A stretch of 51,894 nucleotides of DNA from an uncultured Acidobacteriota bacterium (lineage in GTDB: Bacteria > Acidobacteriota > Vicinamibacteria > Fen-336), in NCBI GenBank assembly GCA_902826455.1, contig CADEEV010000031.1, forward strand, positions 1-51,894. The letters are read 5' to 3'. The notes below the pieces were generated by a model, which ran no database searches, was not told the DNA's origin, and was given only the letters and a program-made list of their open reading frames with translations. Shown here piece by piece: positions 1 through 7,582 of the stretch. Positions within the stretch are counted from its first letter, which is position 1, and the number at the start of each line of letters is the position of its first letter. The translations under genes were made by a program, and so were the position numbers.

Positions 1-759
1 ATGCGCCGGATGTTCCGCTGGGCCATCGCCCGCGGCACGGTGTCGGCCTCGCCCTGCGCCGGCATCGAGACCCCCGCGAAGTCGAAGAAGGGGAACAAGA
101 CCTACACCAACGACGAGCTCCGGGCGATCTTCACGGCGATCCCGGGCTCCCAGGTCGAGCACCTCGTGCCGCTCATCGCCTACTGCGCCACCCGCTCAGA
201 CGAGACGCGCTCGGCCCGGTGGGCCGACTTCGACCTTGAGCGGAAGGTCTGGCGCATCCCGCCCGAGAAGTCGAAAACCGGGAGCCTCACGGGTGACGCC
301 CACGACGTGCCGTTGAGCGCCGGCGCACTGCGCGTCCTCGAGGCCGTGCGCGAAGCCAACGTCAAGGCCAAGGTGTCCGCGAGCGAGTACCTCTTCCCCG
401 CCACTGCGGACAGGAAGGGCGGGGCCCGGGGCGAGGACGACAAGCCGATCCGAGGCGAAGACGCCCGGCGCGAGGTGCGCCTCAGCAACTACATGGGCAA
501 GCCGAACCGCACGATGGATCGCCTCTCGGCCAGCACGGGCGTCGAGAAGCTGGGCCTTCACAACATCCGCAGGACCGTCGCCACCCGCCTGAGCCAGCAC
601 GGGACGCGCGTCGAGGTCATCGAGTACATCCTCGGTCACGCCCTGCCGAAGTTGATCACGACCTATCAGCTCCACGTCCCGCTCGAAGCGATGCGCGAGG
701 CCCTCGACTGGTGGAGCGACGAGCTCGACCGCGTCCTCGCGGCGAAGGCGACGGCGTGA
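1..759 (+). CDS. int: Tyrosine recombinase/integrase, 5' end cut by window edge
   Basis: C-terminal catalytic domain of a phage-type tyrosine recombinase, which would integrate and excise the element that fills the left 14.9 kb. The catalytic set is visible in the 252 residues present: Arg65 (CATRSDE), a likely Lys92 in the beta hairpin (EKSKTG), the H187-N-I-R190 box, His213 (LGH) and the nucleophile Tyr222 (TTY). The first residues (MFRWAIARG) match the end of the core-binding domain of the family, so the SAM-like and arm-binding parts lie left of position 1 and the ATG at 1 is not the true start. It overlaps the next gene by GTGA at 756-759. Family assignment is firm; the target site is inferred. 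Confidence 0.93.
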   Translation: MRRMFRWAIARGTVSASPCAGIETPAKSKKGNKTYTNDELRAIFTAIPGSQVEHLVPLIAYCATRSDETRSARWADFDLERKVWRIPPEKSKTGSLTGDAHDVPLSAGALRVLEAVREANVKAKVSASEYLFPATADRKGGARGEDDKPIRGEDARREVRLSNYMGKPNRTMDRLSASTGVEKLGLHNIRRTVATRLSQHGTRVEVIEYILGHALPKLITTYQLHVPLEAMREALDWWSDELDRVLAAKATA

Positions 760-1388
760 AGGCCCCCAAGAAGGACAGGATCGAGGCGGCGAAGGAGCGT
801 GCCCATGCCCGCGTTGGTCCGCGCCGAGGCAAGCGCATCCGCGGGGGCAAGCACCCGGGTTACCTTCGCAATCGGAGCGCGGCGGATCTTGCCCGCGAGA
901 TCGATTCGCTTGAGGAGATCTGGTCGACGCGGCGTGACCCCGGAGCGTTCTACGACGCGCTGATGCTTTCTGCCATCCGGGCTGACCGGCCGTTCCACGG
1001 CGGCGAGCGCTCTACACGCGACAGCCTGCCACTTCCCCGCTGGGTACTAGACGAGGTGCTCACTCGCGTACGGGCCGAGCTCCGCACCATCTCGTGGGAT
1101 GGCGGCCCGAAACGCGGTGGCCGCACGGCCCGGTGGATCGAGCGCTACAAGCAGGACCGCATCGACGAGCGGCGGCACTCGGAGGTGGAGCCCTTGGTCA
1201 CTGAAGACAGGCTCACCCTGGAAGAGGCGTTCGAGACGGTGACGCTCGAGCTGGAGGGAACGTTCGCCGCCGGATCCACCGACGCCATCCGTCACTCCTG
1301 GCAGAAAGTTAAGAGGCGCAGGGGCGCCAGCGCCACCTACGAGGCGTACTTCGTGAAGATCCCGCTCGGACCCACGGAGATCGACTAG
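756..1388 (+). CDS. Hypothetical element protein, 210 aa
   Basis: Not recognised as a named family. The GTG at 756 overlaps the integrase stop (GTGA), which supports translational coupling; an in-frame ATG at 711 would overlap the integrase more and is less likely. The protein is charged and begins with a Lys/Arg-rich segment (KAPKKDRIEAAKERAH). It then has helical stretches and ends in a short segment (IRHSWQKVKRRRG) resembling the tail of small phage or island DNA-associated proteins. It lies between the integrase and the AlpA-type regulator. A role in recombination directionality or regulation is possible, but nothing in the sequence proves it. Confidence 0.7.
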   Translation: MKAPKKDRIEAAKERAHARVGPRRGKRIRGGKHPGYLRNRSAADLAREIDSLEEIWSTRRDPGAFYDALMLSAIRADRPFHGGERSTRDSLPLPRWVLDEVLTRVRAELRTISWDGGPKRGGRTARWIERYKQDRIDERRHSEVEPLVTEDRLTLEEAFETVTLELEGTFAAGSTDAIRHSWQKVKRRRGASATYEAYFVKIPLGPTEID

Positions 1389-1468
1389 CCGCAAACCTCC
1401 AGGGTTTTCGGTCTCGACCCTCTCTCCCGCCATGCGCCAGCATTCGGCAGCACATGAGGAGGGACGAG

Positions 1469-1723
1469 ATGGACACGCCGAACACAGAAGCGCCGGTAGC
1501 CCGTGGCGAGCGCCTCGTATCGCCGCGCGATCTCAAGTCGATCGTCGGGGGCCTGAGCGAGTCCACGATTCGCCGCCTCATCGCGGAGGGACGCTTCCCG
1601 GAGCCCATCACCCTGGCGCGCAACCGCCACGGCCGACCCGTCCGCATCGCCTTCGTCGAGAGCGAGGTGCTCGCGAAGGTCGCGGAGTGGATCACGGCGC
1701 ACCGTCGCAACCGGGCGTTGTAG
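1469..1723 (+). CDS. alpA: AlpA-type MerR-like helix-turn-helix regulator
   Basis: An 84-residue protein with one winged helix-turn-helix domain of the AlpA/excisionase type: LVSPRDL, then STIRRLIAEGRFPEP, then a wing and a C-terminal helix containing EWI. Proteins of this type control integrase or excision genes in P4-like satellites, PICIs and prophages. The ATG at 1469 is preceded by AGGAGGG (1457-1463) at 6 nt, so it is preferred over the in-frame ATG at 1454, which precedes that ribosome-binding site. The next gene starts directly after its stop codon. The domain is clear; the target promoter is unknown. Confidence 0.85.
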   Translation: MDTPNTEAPVARGERLVSPRDLKSIVGGLSESTIRRLIAEGRFPEPITLARNRHGRPVRIAFVESEVLAKVAEWITAHRRNRAL

Positions 1724-2608
1724 GTGCCGGCCGAAGCGCAGGCCGTCGCGAAGGCGGCCGTAACGCACCAGAAGTTGGACCCGCCCGAGTCCACGTCGAA
1801 GGCGGTCTACATCAAGGTCATCCTCGACCAGCATAGGAAGGGGGTCGAGGCCCTGATCGGGATCGGAACCGTTCTGCTCGAGGCCAAGGCGAAGCTCGAG
1901 CACGGCACCTTCACCGACATGGTGGAGAACGACCTGCCCTTCGGTCCCCGGCAGGCGCAGTATCTGATGGCGATCGCCGGCCATCCTGTCCTGGCAAACC
2001 CGAAGCACACTTCGCTTTTGCCGGCCGCCCAGGGGACGCTCTACGCGCTCTCCCGGATCCCGGCGTCCGACCTTGAGAAGGCGATCGACAAGGGCCTCAT
2101 CCGGCCCGAGATCCAGCGCGCCGAGATCGACATCGTCAGGGGGCGGATCCCGGCCCCAGCGCCGAAGCGCCCTACGCCGGCCCCGACCCCGAGCTCCTCG
2201 GCTGACGAGTCGAAGATCGCCAAGAGCGCCCCCACGAATCCGCACCTCTTCAAGCACCTCAAGCGGGAGAAGACCGCCGAGGACTGGGCCGGGATGGCGT
2301 CACGGATCGCCGACACGATCCAGGTGAACGCCGACCTACTGGCCGAAGTCCCGGCCGACGTACGTGCATCGGTGCAGGCATCCGAATGGGTCGCGAGCCT
2401 CAGCAAGTCCAGGACCGAGATCACGCGATTCATCTCAGCATGCGAGCGACGGCCCGAGGATCACATCGTCAGCAACGACGTGGTCACGACCGTGAATGCA
2501 TTGATCAACGCAGTGATCCGAGGCTCGTATAGCAGGGATGTCTACCTCAAGGCGTCCAAGGTCCGGAAGGCTCTGGCCGCCAGCCCTGCCAGTCGGGCGG
2601 ACGTCTGA
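1724..2608 (+). CDS. DUF3102-like element maintenance protein
   Basis: A 294-residue protein. Residues about 40-85 match the DUF3102 pattern seen in phage and plasmid proteins (LLEAKAKLEHGTF, then FGPRQAQYLMAIA), a small helical DNA-binding-like domain often found with replication or partition genes. A Pro/Ala-rich linker follows (about 145-165), then a helical C-terminal half without recognised motifs. GTG at 1724 begins right after the alpA stop, and the stop overlaps the helicase ATG (TGATG). The tight packing suggests one early transcript with alpA and the helicase. A role in replication or partition is inferred. Confidence 0.75.
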   Translation: MPAEAQAVAKAAVTHQKLDPPESTSKAVYIKVILDQHRKGVEALIGIGTVLLEAKAKLEHGTFTDMVENDLPFGPRQAQYLMAIAGHPVLANPKHTSLLPAAQGTLYALSRIPASDLEKAIDKGLIRPEIQRAEIDIVRGRIPAPAPKRPTPAPTPSSSADESKIAKSAPTNPHLFKHLKREKTAEDWAGMASRIADTIQVNADLLAEVPADVRASVQASEWVASLSKSRTEITRFISACERRPEDHIVSNDVVTTVNALINAVIRGSYSRDVYLKASKVRKALAASPASRADV

Positions 2609-4080
2609 TGGCCAGCGCCGCGCCGCCTGCGGACCCTGAGCTCGCCAAGATCGTCGAGCGACTCGGCGTCCCCGAAGACGAGGCCGCGCAGATCCTGGCG
2701 CTCAAGCGCGTCACGGGGCAAGCCCCGCCCGAGGGCGCCGAGGCCGCGCTCGACGCGGCGGCCGAGGATGCGGTTGCGGCCCTGGGCCTGTCGGAGGACG
2801 CGCTGGCCCTCGAGTTCACGGCCCGGCACGGCCACGAGTTGCGCTACGTAGCGTCGTGGAACAAGTGGCTCTCCTACGAGGGCGGTGTGTGGCGCGACGA
2901 CTCACGGATGCGGGTCTTCGACCTGGCGCGGAACATCGCTCGCGAGAAGGCCGCCGCAGCCGAGAAGGAGTGGATCCGGTCGAGGGTCGCAAGCGCGCGG
3001 ACAGTCGCGGCCATCGTGAGGCTCGCGAGCGCCGATCCAAAGCACGCGAGGGTGCCGGAGGACTTCGACGGCGGCCTGTTCGAGCTGAACACGCCCGGCG
3101 GCATCGTCTACGACCTGCGGACAGGCGCGCCTCGCCCGGCCAAGGCCGGTGACGGCCACACAAAACAGACGGCGGTCGCCCCGGGGGGTGAGGCTCCGCT
3201 CTGGGACTCCTGCCTCGACGTTTGGACTGACGGCGATGGCGAGCTGAAGGCGTTCAAGCAGCGCCTCTTCGGCTACTGCCTCACGGGCTCCACGCGCGAA
3301 CACGTCTTGCCGTTCTTTCTCGGCGGCGGTGGCAACGGGAAGGGCGTGGAGCTCAACACCGTGATGGCCGTGATGGGCGACTACGCGGGCGGCGCTTCTA
3401 CGGACACGTTCACGGCCGCCCAGGGAGACCGGCACCCGGCCGACCTGGCGATGCTTCGCGGGCGTCGGCTCGTGGTGGCCCAGGAAGTCGAGCAGGGGCG
3501 CCGCTGGGACGAAGCACGCCTCAAGTCCCTGACCGGCGGCGATCCCGTCACGGCGCGCTTCATGCGCGGCGACTTCTTCACGTTCACGCCGACTTTCAAG
3601 GTGGTCGTCGCGGCGAACCACAAGCCCGGGCTCCGATCGGTGGACGAGGCGATTCGGCGTCGTCTGCTCCTGATCCCGTTCACCGTCACCATCCCGCCCG
3701 AGAAGCGCGACCCACGTCTACCTGAGCGCCTCAAGGCCGAGTGGCCCGGCATCCTCGCCTGGATGATCCGCGGGTGCTTGGCGTGGCAGGCGGAAGGTCT
3801 CCGGCCACCCTCGCGGGTGCTCGATGCCTCGGCCGCCTACTTCGAGGACCAGAACGCCTTCCAGGCCTGGCTCGACGAGGCCACCCTCGCGGGCCCTGGG
3901 CTCGTGGCGGCCACGAGCGCGCTCTACACGTCCTGGAAGTCCTGGGCGGATGCCCGGGGTGAGTGGGCCGGCACAGCCCGGCACCTCTCGGAGCGCCTGC
4001 AGTCGGCCGGTTTCGAGGCCGTGAAGGACACCGTGGGACTCCGCGGCCGAGGGTTTCGGGGCCTGGGGCTGAAGCCTTGA
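2608..4080 (+). CDS. Phage/satellite SF3 helicase (D5/P4 family)
   Basis: A 490-residue replication helicase of the D5/P4 type, which would unwind the element's origin. The N-terminal 200 residues include a D5-N-like region (YVASWNKWLSYEGGVWRDD, then KQTAVAPG). Walker A is GGGGNGKG at about 239-246, followed by an acidic Walker B region in RRLVVAQEVEQG and a sensor stretch (FKVVVAANHKP, then EAIRRRLLLIPF). These are hallmarks of the P4-alpha and D5 families. A classical archaeo-eukaryotic primase domain is not evident, so priming may come from the host. The ATG overlaps the previous stop. A nested palindrome lies directly after its stop codon. Confidence 0.9.
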   Translation: MASAAPPADPELAKIVERLGVPEDEAAQILALKRVTGQAPPEGAEAALDAAAEDAVAALGLSEDALALEFTARHGHELRYVASWNKWLSYEGGVWRDDSRMRVFDLARNIAREKAAAAEKEWIRSRVASARTVAAIVRLASADPKHARVPEDFDGGLFELNTPGGIVYDLRTGAPRPAKAGDGHTKQTAVAPGGEAPLWDSCLDVWTDGDGELKAFKQRLFGYCLTGSTREHVLPFFLGGGGNGKGVELNTVMAVMGDYAGGASTDTFTAAQGDRHPADLAMLRGRRLVVAQEVEQGRRWDEARLKSLTGGDPVTARFMRGDFFTFTPTFKVVVAANHKPGLRSVDEAIRRRLLLIPFTVTIPPEKRDPRLPERLKAEWPGILAWMIRGCLAWQAEGLRPPSRVLDASAAYFEDQNAFQAWLDEATLAGPGLVAATSALYTSWKSWADARGEWAGTARHLSERLQSAGFEAVKDTVGLRGRGFRGLGLKP

Positions 4081-4167
4081 GCGACGCAAGCGACGCAGCT
4101 CCCTTTAACGGCGTACACACGCGCGCGTGTGAACGGTCAATACAGGTCGTCTGTCGCTTGCGTCGCT
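4080..4167. repeat. Nested concentric palindrome, candidate replication origin
   Basis: A perfect 16-bp palindrome (4116-4131, CACACGCGCGCGTGTG) is flanked by a 14-bp inverted repeat. The left arm is 4080-4093 (AGCGACGCAAGCGA) and the right arm 4154-4167. Both share the same centre at 4123.5. The 8-mer GCGACGCA occurs at 4081-4088 and 4090-4097 and, inverted, at 4159-4166. There is no U-tract, so a simple terminator is unlikely. The site lies between the SF3 helicase and the ERF operon, which suits an origin or a regulator site; function is inferred. Confidence 0.7.
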
Positions 4168-4180
4168 GGGAGGCCTGCTC

Positions 4181-4345
4181 GTGACCCGACCGACGCCCGG
4201 CCACGCCGTGGCAGTGCGCGAGCGTCGGGGTTGGCCCGAGCCCTTCGTGGCGGTCTGCAAGACATGCGCGTGGAGCTACAGGTCGGTCGACCGTCAGGCG
4301 GCGAGCCAGGCCGGAGAGACGCATCGAAAGAACGGGAGGACGTAG
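4181..4345 (+). CDS. Small Cys/His protein, 54 aa
   Basis: A short gene starting at GTG 4181 with a good ribosome-binding site (GGGAGG, 4168-4173). It ends in TAG at 4343-4345, overlapping the GTG of the ERF gene by one base. It contains a single CxxC (VCKTCAWSY) followed by a downstream His (GETHRKN), the same layout as the 61-residue protein encoded just after the ERF gene. The two look like related single-finger proteins on either side of the recombinase gene. The function is unknown; a zinc-stabilised mini-domain that binds DNA or a partner is a reasonable guess. Confidence 0.65.
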   Translation: MTRPTPGHAVAVRERRGWPEPFVAVCKTCAWSYRSVDRQAASQAGETHRKNGRT

Positions 4346-4980
4346 TGGAAACGGAAACGAAAAGCCTCGAGGCGCAGATCAACACGGCGCTCGCGAAAGC
4401 GTGGGCCGACTTCCCGCACGCGAAGCGGGAGGGCGCCAACCCGCACTTTGGCTCCAAGTACGCGCCGCTCTCGGCCGTGCTCGACGCCATCAAGCCGGCG
4501 CTCGCGAAGAACGGGTTGTGCATCAGCCAGCGGACGCGCATCGAGGCCGGCGAGCTCGTGCTCGTGACCGAGCTGCGCCACTCCTCCGGCGGTTCGATCG
4601 TGGGCGAGATGGCCGTGCGGCCCGAGAAGCCGGGCCCGCAAGCCCTTGGCAGCGTCTTGACCTACTGCCGCAGATTTGCGCTCAGCGCGATCGTGGGGCT
4701 GGGCGTCCAGGGTGAAGACGACGACGCCGAAACCGCGACCGACCATGGTGCCGATTCGGGACGTCGATCGGCCGTCGATCGTGAAGCTTCTTCGGCAACG
4801 AGGCCCTCGAGCACGTCGCGCGATACGGGGAAGCCTCTGTGCCCGAAGTGCGGCACCAACTCCGACGTGATCAAGAGCAAGAAGGGCCCCGGCTTCTACT
4901 GCTTCAAGGAGAAGTACTCGTGGACGCCCGAGGGACCGCAGGAGCTCACGGCCGAAGAGGCCGAGAAGTTGTTCCGATGA
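4345..4980 (+). CDS. erf: ERF-family single-strand annealing recombinase
   Basis: About 211 residues. The N-terminal 130 match the ERF family of phage annealing proteins: INTALAKAWADFP, then NPHFGSKYAPLSAVL, then LGSVLTYCRRFALSAIVGL. ERF proteins pair complementary single strands during phage recombination and circularisation. A C-terminal tail adds a zinc-knuckle-like segment (CPKCG, later YCFKEKYSW). The GTG at 4345 is chosen because GGGAGGA lies 4-10 nt upstream and the conserved domain begins soon after it; the open frame extends back to 4129 but would swallow the preceding small gene. It is coupled to the next gene by ATGA at 4977-4980. Confidence 0.85.
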   Translation: METETKSLEAQINTALAKAWADFPHAKREGANPHFGSKYAPLSAVLDAIKPALAKNGLCISQRTRIEAGELVLVTELRHSSGGSIVGEMAVRPEKPGPQALGSVLTYCRRFALSAIVGLGVQGEDDDAETATDHGADSGRRSAVDREASSATRPSSTSRDTGKPLCPKCGTNSDVIKSKKGPGFYCFKEKYSWTPEGPQELTAEEAEKLFR

Positions 4981-5162
4981 AGCCCGGCGGAATGGACTCG
5001 CCGCGCTGGATCGAGGCGGTCTTCGTCGAGTGCGGCTTCTGTGGGTGGCATTGCACACGCGACTCCTCGCGCGAGGCGAAGGCCGCAGCCCTGACGCACG
5101 CCGCGCGGCACCCCGGCATCCGAGTCGACGAGCACGGCACCTGGATCGCGGCTCGGGAATGA
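4977..5162 (+). CDS. Small Cys/His protein, 61 aa
   Basis: ATG at 4977 overlaps the ERF stop (ATGA). The protein has one CxxC (ECGFCGWHC) and a later His pair (THAARHPG), forming a probable single treble-clef or C2H2-like finger. It resembles the 54-residue protein encoded upstream of erf in both spacing and surrounding residues. The family is not known to me. Coupling to erf suggests it works with or beside the recombinase, which is inference. Confidence 0.65.
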   Translation: MKPGGMDSPRWIEAVFVECGFCGWHCTRDSSREAKAAALTHAARHPGIRVDEHGTWIAARE

Positions 5163-5240
5163 GGCGCGGAGCTGCTCGACGGCAGGCTCGTGATCGACGC
5201 TCGCGAAAGATCCGGCGGCGCGTCAACGCGGAGGTTCGGC

Positions 5241-5510
5241 ATGACTGAGTGGGAGATGTTGAACGGGCACCGAGTCGTCGCGGGTTGGGGCGCGAGCCTG
5301 CGCCGAGCGCAGACGTTCCAGGCAAACCTGCGCGTGAAGTGGGACGGGAAGGTCCGGTGCGGAGACTGCGCCGCCGAGCCCGGCCAGCTTCACGTCCCGT
5401 ATTGCGACCAGGAACGGTGCCCGGCCTGCCGGGGGCAGTTGATCTCGAGCGACTGCGGCGCCGAAGCCAAGATCCTCGACGCCTGGGCGGCGGCAACGGA
5501 AGGCCACTAG
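5241..5510 (+). CDS. Phage-type zinc-ribbon protein, 89 aa
   Basis: Starts at ATG 5241 behind GCGGAGG; an upstream in-frame ATG at 5190 lacks this site. The second half carries a compact Cys/His cluster: RCGDC, then GQLHVPYCD, then RCPACRGQLISSDCG. I recall this pattern from short uncharacterised phage and actinobacterial proteins. It probably binds one or two zinc ions. It lies between the ERF module and the HNH gene, in the middle (replication to packaging) part of the element. No catalytic motif is visible. Confidence 0.7.
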   Translation: MTEWEMLNGHRVVAGWGASLRRAQTFQANLRVKWDGKVRCGDCAAEPGQLHVPYCDQERCPACRGQLISSDCGAEAKILDAWAAATEGH

Positions 5511-5517
5511 GTTGCCG

Positions 5518-5862
5518 ATGTCCGCGCTCCGTCCCTGTCCGACGCCAGGCTGCGCGCGACTCGTGCGCCAAGGGCGCTGCGAGCAGCACGCGAGGCCCGG
5601 CAGGCCAGCGTGGGCAGGAGCCGGCAAGGGCCACACCGTTCGCAACCAGGCGCTCCGGGCCCAGGTAATGCGAGAGGAGCCGACGTGCAGACTCTGCGGC
5701 GCGCCGAGCAAGATCGCCGACCACATCATCCCGCTGGGCCAGCACGGCCTCGACGTCCGCGAAAACCTCCAGGGTCTGTGCGCTAGCTGCAGCGGAACGA
5801 AATCCGCGCGTGAAGGCAACGCCGCCAGAGTGGCCCGGGCGAGGATGCGCGGCCGGCGGTGA
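5518..5862 (+). CDS. HNH endonuclease, phage type
   Basis: About 114 residues. The HNH core reads CRLCG, then ADHIIPLGQHG, ENLQGLC and CASCSGTKSARE. The Asp-His of the beta strand and the Asn are present. The usual His of the final CH-x-x-K element is replaced by Ser (CSGTK), a variation also tolerated in some phage HNH proteins that use Asn there. An N-terminal CPTPGC and CEQH pair gives a second zinc knuckle. Phage HNH nucleases often sit beside terminase genes and are needed for cos-type packaging. ATG 5518 is chosen; TTG 5512 is an alternative. It overlaps the next gene by GTGA. Confidence 0.85.
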   Translation: MSALRPCPTPGCARLVRQGRCEQHARPGRPAWAGAGKGHTVRNQALRAQVMREEPTCRLCGAPSKIADHIIPLGQHGLDVRENLQGLCASCSGTKSAREGNAARVARARMRGRR

Positions 5863-6275
5863 GCTCACAGGCGCACGCCGCAGCGGATCTATCGCGTGCG
5901 CTCAAGGGCATCCAGAAGTATGCCGCCCAGGCTCTCGAGATCGCAGCCGGTGACGAGGATCTCGAAGGGCTCGTCGTCAAGGCGTGCGGCAAGCCCATCA
6001 GCGTGGCCCGGAGGCGTCAGGCCGCTCGCCGCCTCCACCAGGAGATCCTCGACTACATCGAGGAGCACCCCGGCGCAGTAGGCAACGACATCGTGGACAA
6101 CGTCACGGGCGGCACCGAGGCCATCAAGGACGCGCTGAACGAGTTGGCTGCGCTGAGGCTCGCGTGGTGGGAGTCGGACGGACGGAGCAGAGCACGACGC
6201 TGGCACGTTGCTTCAGGGCCTGGTCCTTTTTCTCGCGGCCCATCCCAGGGACGCCCGACACTGGATCCACGATGA
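5859..6275 (+). CDS. Winged-helix DNA-binding protein, 138 aa
   Basis: GTG 5859 overlaps the HNH stop. The protein has an N-terminal helical half and then a winged-helix fold at about residues 60-115: EILDYIEEHPGAVGNDI, then TEAIKDALNELAAL, then a wing with RARRWHVA. This is typical of small MarR or PhiH-like regulators that sense template through one wing. No sensor domain is visible. It could govern the switch to the packaging genes that begin at 6693, but its operator is not identified. It ends in an ATGA overlap with the next small gene. Confidence 0.7.
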   Translation: MSSQAHAAADLSRALKGIQKYAAQALEIAAGDEDLEGLVVKACGKPISVARRRQAARRLHQEILDYIEEHPGAVGNDIVDNVTGGTEAIKDALNELAALRLAWWESDGRSRARRWHVASGPGPFSRGPSQGRPTLDPR

Positions 6276-6442
6276 GCGAGACGACGAGGCCCTCGACGAT
6301 CCGGATCGACGCCGACTCCCGGCGCACGCTGGTAGAGCTGGCCCAGATCCGGAGCATCGTCGAGAACAAGCCGGTCACGATCGGCACCGTCGTCCGCGAG
6401 CTCGTGGCTCAGGCCAGTGTCCGTCGGGACGTTCGCGAATGA
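6272..6442 (+). CDS. Small ribbon-helix-helix-like protein, 56 aa
   Basis: ATG at 6272 overlaps the previous stop (ATGA). The sequence pattern is a short basic strand (STIRIDADS), then two helices (RRTLVELAQIR and TIGTVVRELVAQA). This is the layout of CopG/Arc-type ribbon-helix-helix repressors, which bind operators as dimers. It is the last gene of the rightward series before a 250-bp gap. The assignment rests on pattern only. Confidence 0.55.
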   Translation: MSETTRPSTIRIDADSRRTLVELAQIRSIVENKPVTIGTVVRELVAQASVRRDVRE

Positions 6443-6692
6443 CGCGCCTCCTATCGGCTGTGTGGGGCGGGGGCCTCGCCTCCCAGGCTCTCGCCCCCCG
6501 TGCGACTCGCAGCATCGAGGGTGACTCGCTCGAGGCTCGGCATCGCGCAGACGCGACCCCGAAAGAGGGCGATGGCTGTAAGTTGTTGACCCGTATACGT
6601 CGCGCCCTCAGCCAGCAGGACCGCGCGCTTGGCCACCGGCGCGTGGCCGGTACCGTTCCTTCAATCGCAGGACCAGGGCAGGCGGAGGCCAG
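6443..6692. other. Intergenic gap before the packaging genes
   Basis: A 250-bp gap separates the early genes from the terminase gene. It contains an inverted repeat, GGCCAC (6631-6636) and GTGGCC (6643-6648), about 45 bp before the terminase start. It also contains an 8-bp palindrome CGTATACG (6592-6599) next to TTGACC (6586-6591). These could be promoter or operator parts for the packaging operon, but no convincing minus-10 box is seen at standard spacing. Confidence 0.4.
6451..6636 (-). CDS. Possible antisense small ORF, 61 aa
   Basis: A GTG-initiated leftward frame that lies wholly within the gap between two rightward operons. Codon third positions are mostly G or C, as in real genes here, and the middle reads like a compact domain (GATYTGQQLTAIALFRG). 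There is no clear ribosome-binding site and no family recognised. It could be a small regulator divergent from the packaging operon or simply a chance frame; I favour neither strongly. Confidence 0.25.
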   Translation of the reverse strand: MAKRAVLLAEGATYTGQQLTAIALFRGRVCAMPSLERVTLDAASRTGGESLGGEAPAPHSR

Positions 6693-7001
6693 ATGAAGCC
6701 GGCCAAGAGGACCGTGACGCCCCCGTCGAACCTGGACAAGCCGGGGCTGCAGCTCTGGAAACGGCTGCAGGCCGCCTACGCCATCCACGACGAGGCCGGG
6801 CTCGCGCTGCTCGAGATGGCGTGCCGGGCTTACGGCGTGGTGCTCCTGGCCGAGGAGCAGCTCCGGAGCGAGGGCCTCGTGCTCGAGGGCGACCGCGGCG
6901 TGAAGAAGGCGCACCCGGCCGCCGCGATCGCGCGAGATGCGCGGAGCGGGATGCTCCAGGCGTTCAAGGTGCTGGCAATCGGCGGGCCCGAGGAGGCATA
7001 G
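6693..7001 (+). CDS. terS: Phage terminase small subunit, P27 family
   Basis: A 102-residue protein with the P27-type small terminase pattern: PPSNLDKPGLQLWKRL, then an acidic-helical core (DEAGLALLEMACRAYG), a basic loop with GVKKAHPAAAIARDA and a C-terminal helix. Small terminases recognise the packaging site and load the large subunit. The ATG is preceded by GGCGGAGG. It begins the packaging-related operon 6693-9251. No large terminase follows, although in tailed phages the two are normally adjacent. A free-standing TerS is a hallmark of PICI-type satellites that redirect the helper's packaging. Confidence 0.8.
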   Translation: MKPAKRTVTPPSNLDKPGLQLWKRLQAAYAIHDEAGLALLEMACRAYGVVLLAEEQLRSEGLVLEGDRGVKKAHPAAAIARDARSGMLQAFKVLAIGGPEEA

Positions 7002-7003
7002 GC

Positions 7004-7582
7004 ATGCCGAGAGCTCGACGTGTGCGCGTGACCCACCACGAGACCACGTTGCCCGACCACGTGATCGAGTTTCTGCAGACGGGCGAGATCCCGCCGTCGA
7101 GCCCCGACAAACTGCGCTTCTTTCTTCACGGGCAGGTCCGCGAGGACTGGGAGCTCGTGCGCGAGGAGCTCCTCGCGGAATGGATTGCACGCGCACCCGG
7201 CACGCGACCTTGGGGCTGGTGGGAGCACGAGCAGCCAAAGAAGGCGGGAAGCATCTGGGCCGACGCACGCCGCCGGATCGGCGGTTCGGGTCAAGAGTAC
7301 GGCTCCACCTCGTTCGGCTTTTCGCTCTACCTGGACTGCTCGCCAGCCGACCCGCCCACGGTGGAGAGCGATGCGAGCTACCTGAAGCGCCATCGGATTC
7401 TGACGGCCGCCGAGGAACGGCGCCTTGGTCCGAAGGACTTCCGGCCGGTCGCGATGGTAGTCGACGAGGACGGCATCGGCGGACCGGATCTCTCGGACGA
7501 TCCCGAGGACGCACCCGCTCTTTCTCGCGCCGAAGGCGGCGCCCTCACTCAGGAGCAGCAGACATGGCGAAGACGAAGTTGA
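7004..7582 (+). CDS. Phage-associated hypothetical protein with GTRPWxWW motif
   Basis: A 192-residue protein starting at ATG 7004, 7 nt after AGGAGG. It has an N-terminal helical part (HVIEFLQTGEIPP) and the motif ARAPGTRPWGWWEHE, which I recall from uncharacterised proteins beside phage terminases. The C-terminal portion includes YLKRHRILTAAEERRL. The location directly after terS suggests a role in packaging or head assembly. The function is unknown. Its end overlaps the next gene by 19 bp. Confidence 0.7.
   Translation: MPRARRVRVTHHETTLPDHVIEFLQTGEIPPSSPDKLRFFLHGQVREDWELVREELLAEWIARAPGTRPWGWWEHEQPKKAGSIWADARRRIGGSGQEYGSTSFGFSLYLDCSPADPPTVESDASYLKRHRILTAAEERRLGPKDFRPVAMVVDEDGIGGPDLSDDPEDAPALSRAEGGALTQEQQTWRRRS

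Noticed and set aside
4129-4344. N-terminal extension of the ERF protein
   Set aside because: It would overlap a separate small gene and part of the palindrome region; the ribosome-binding site and conserved domain support GTG 4345.
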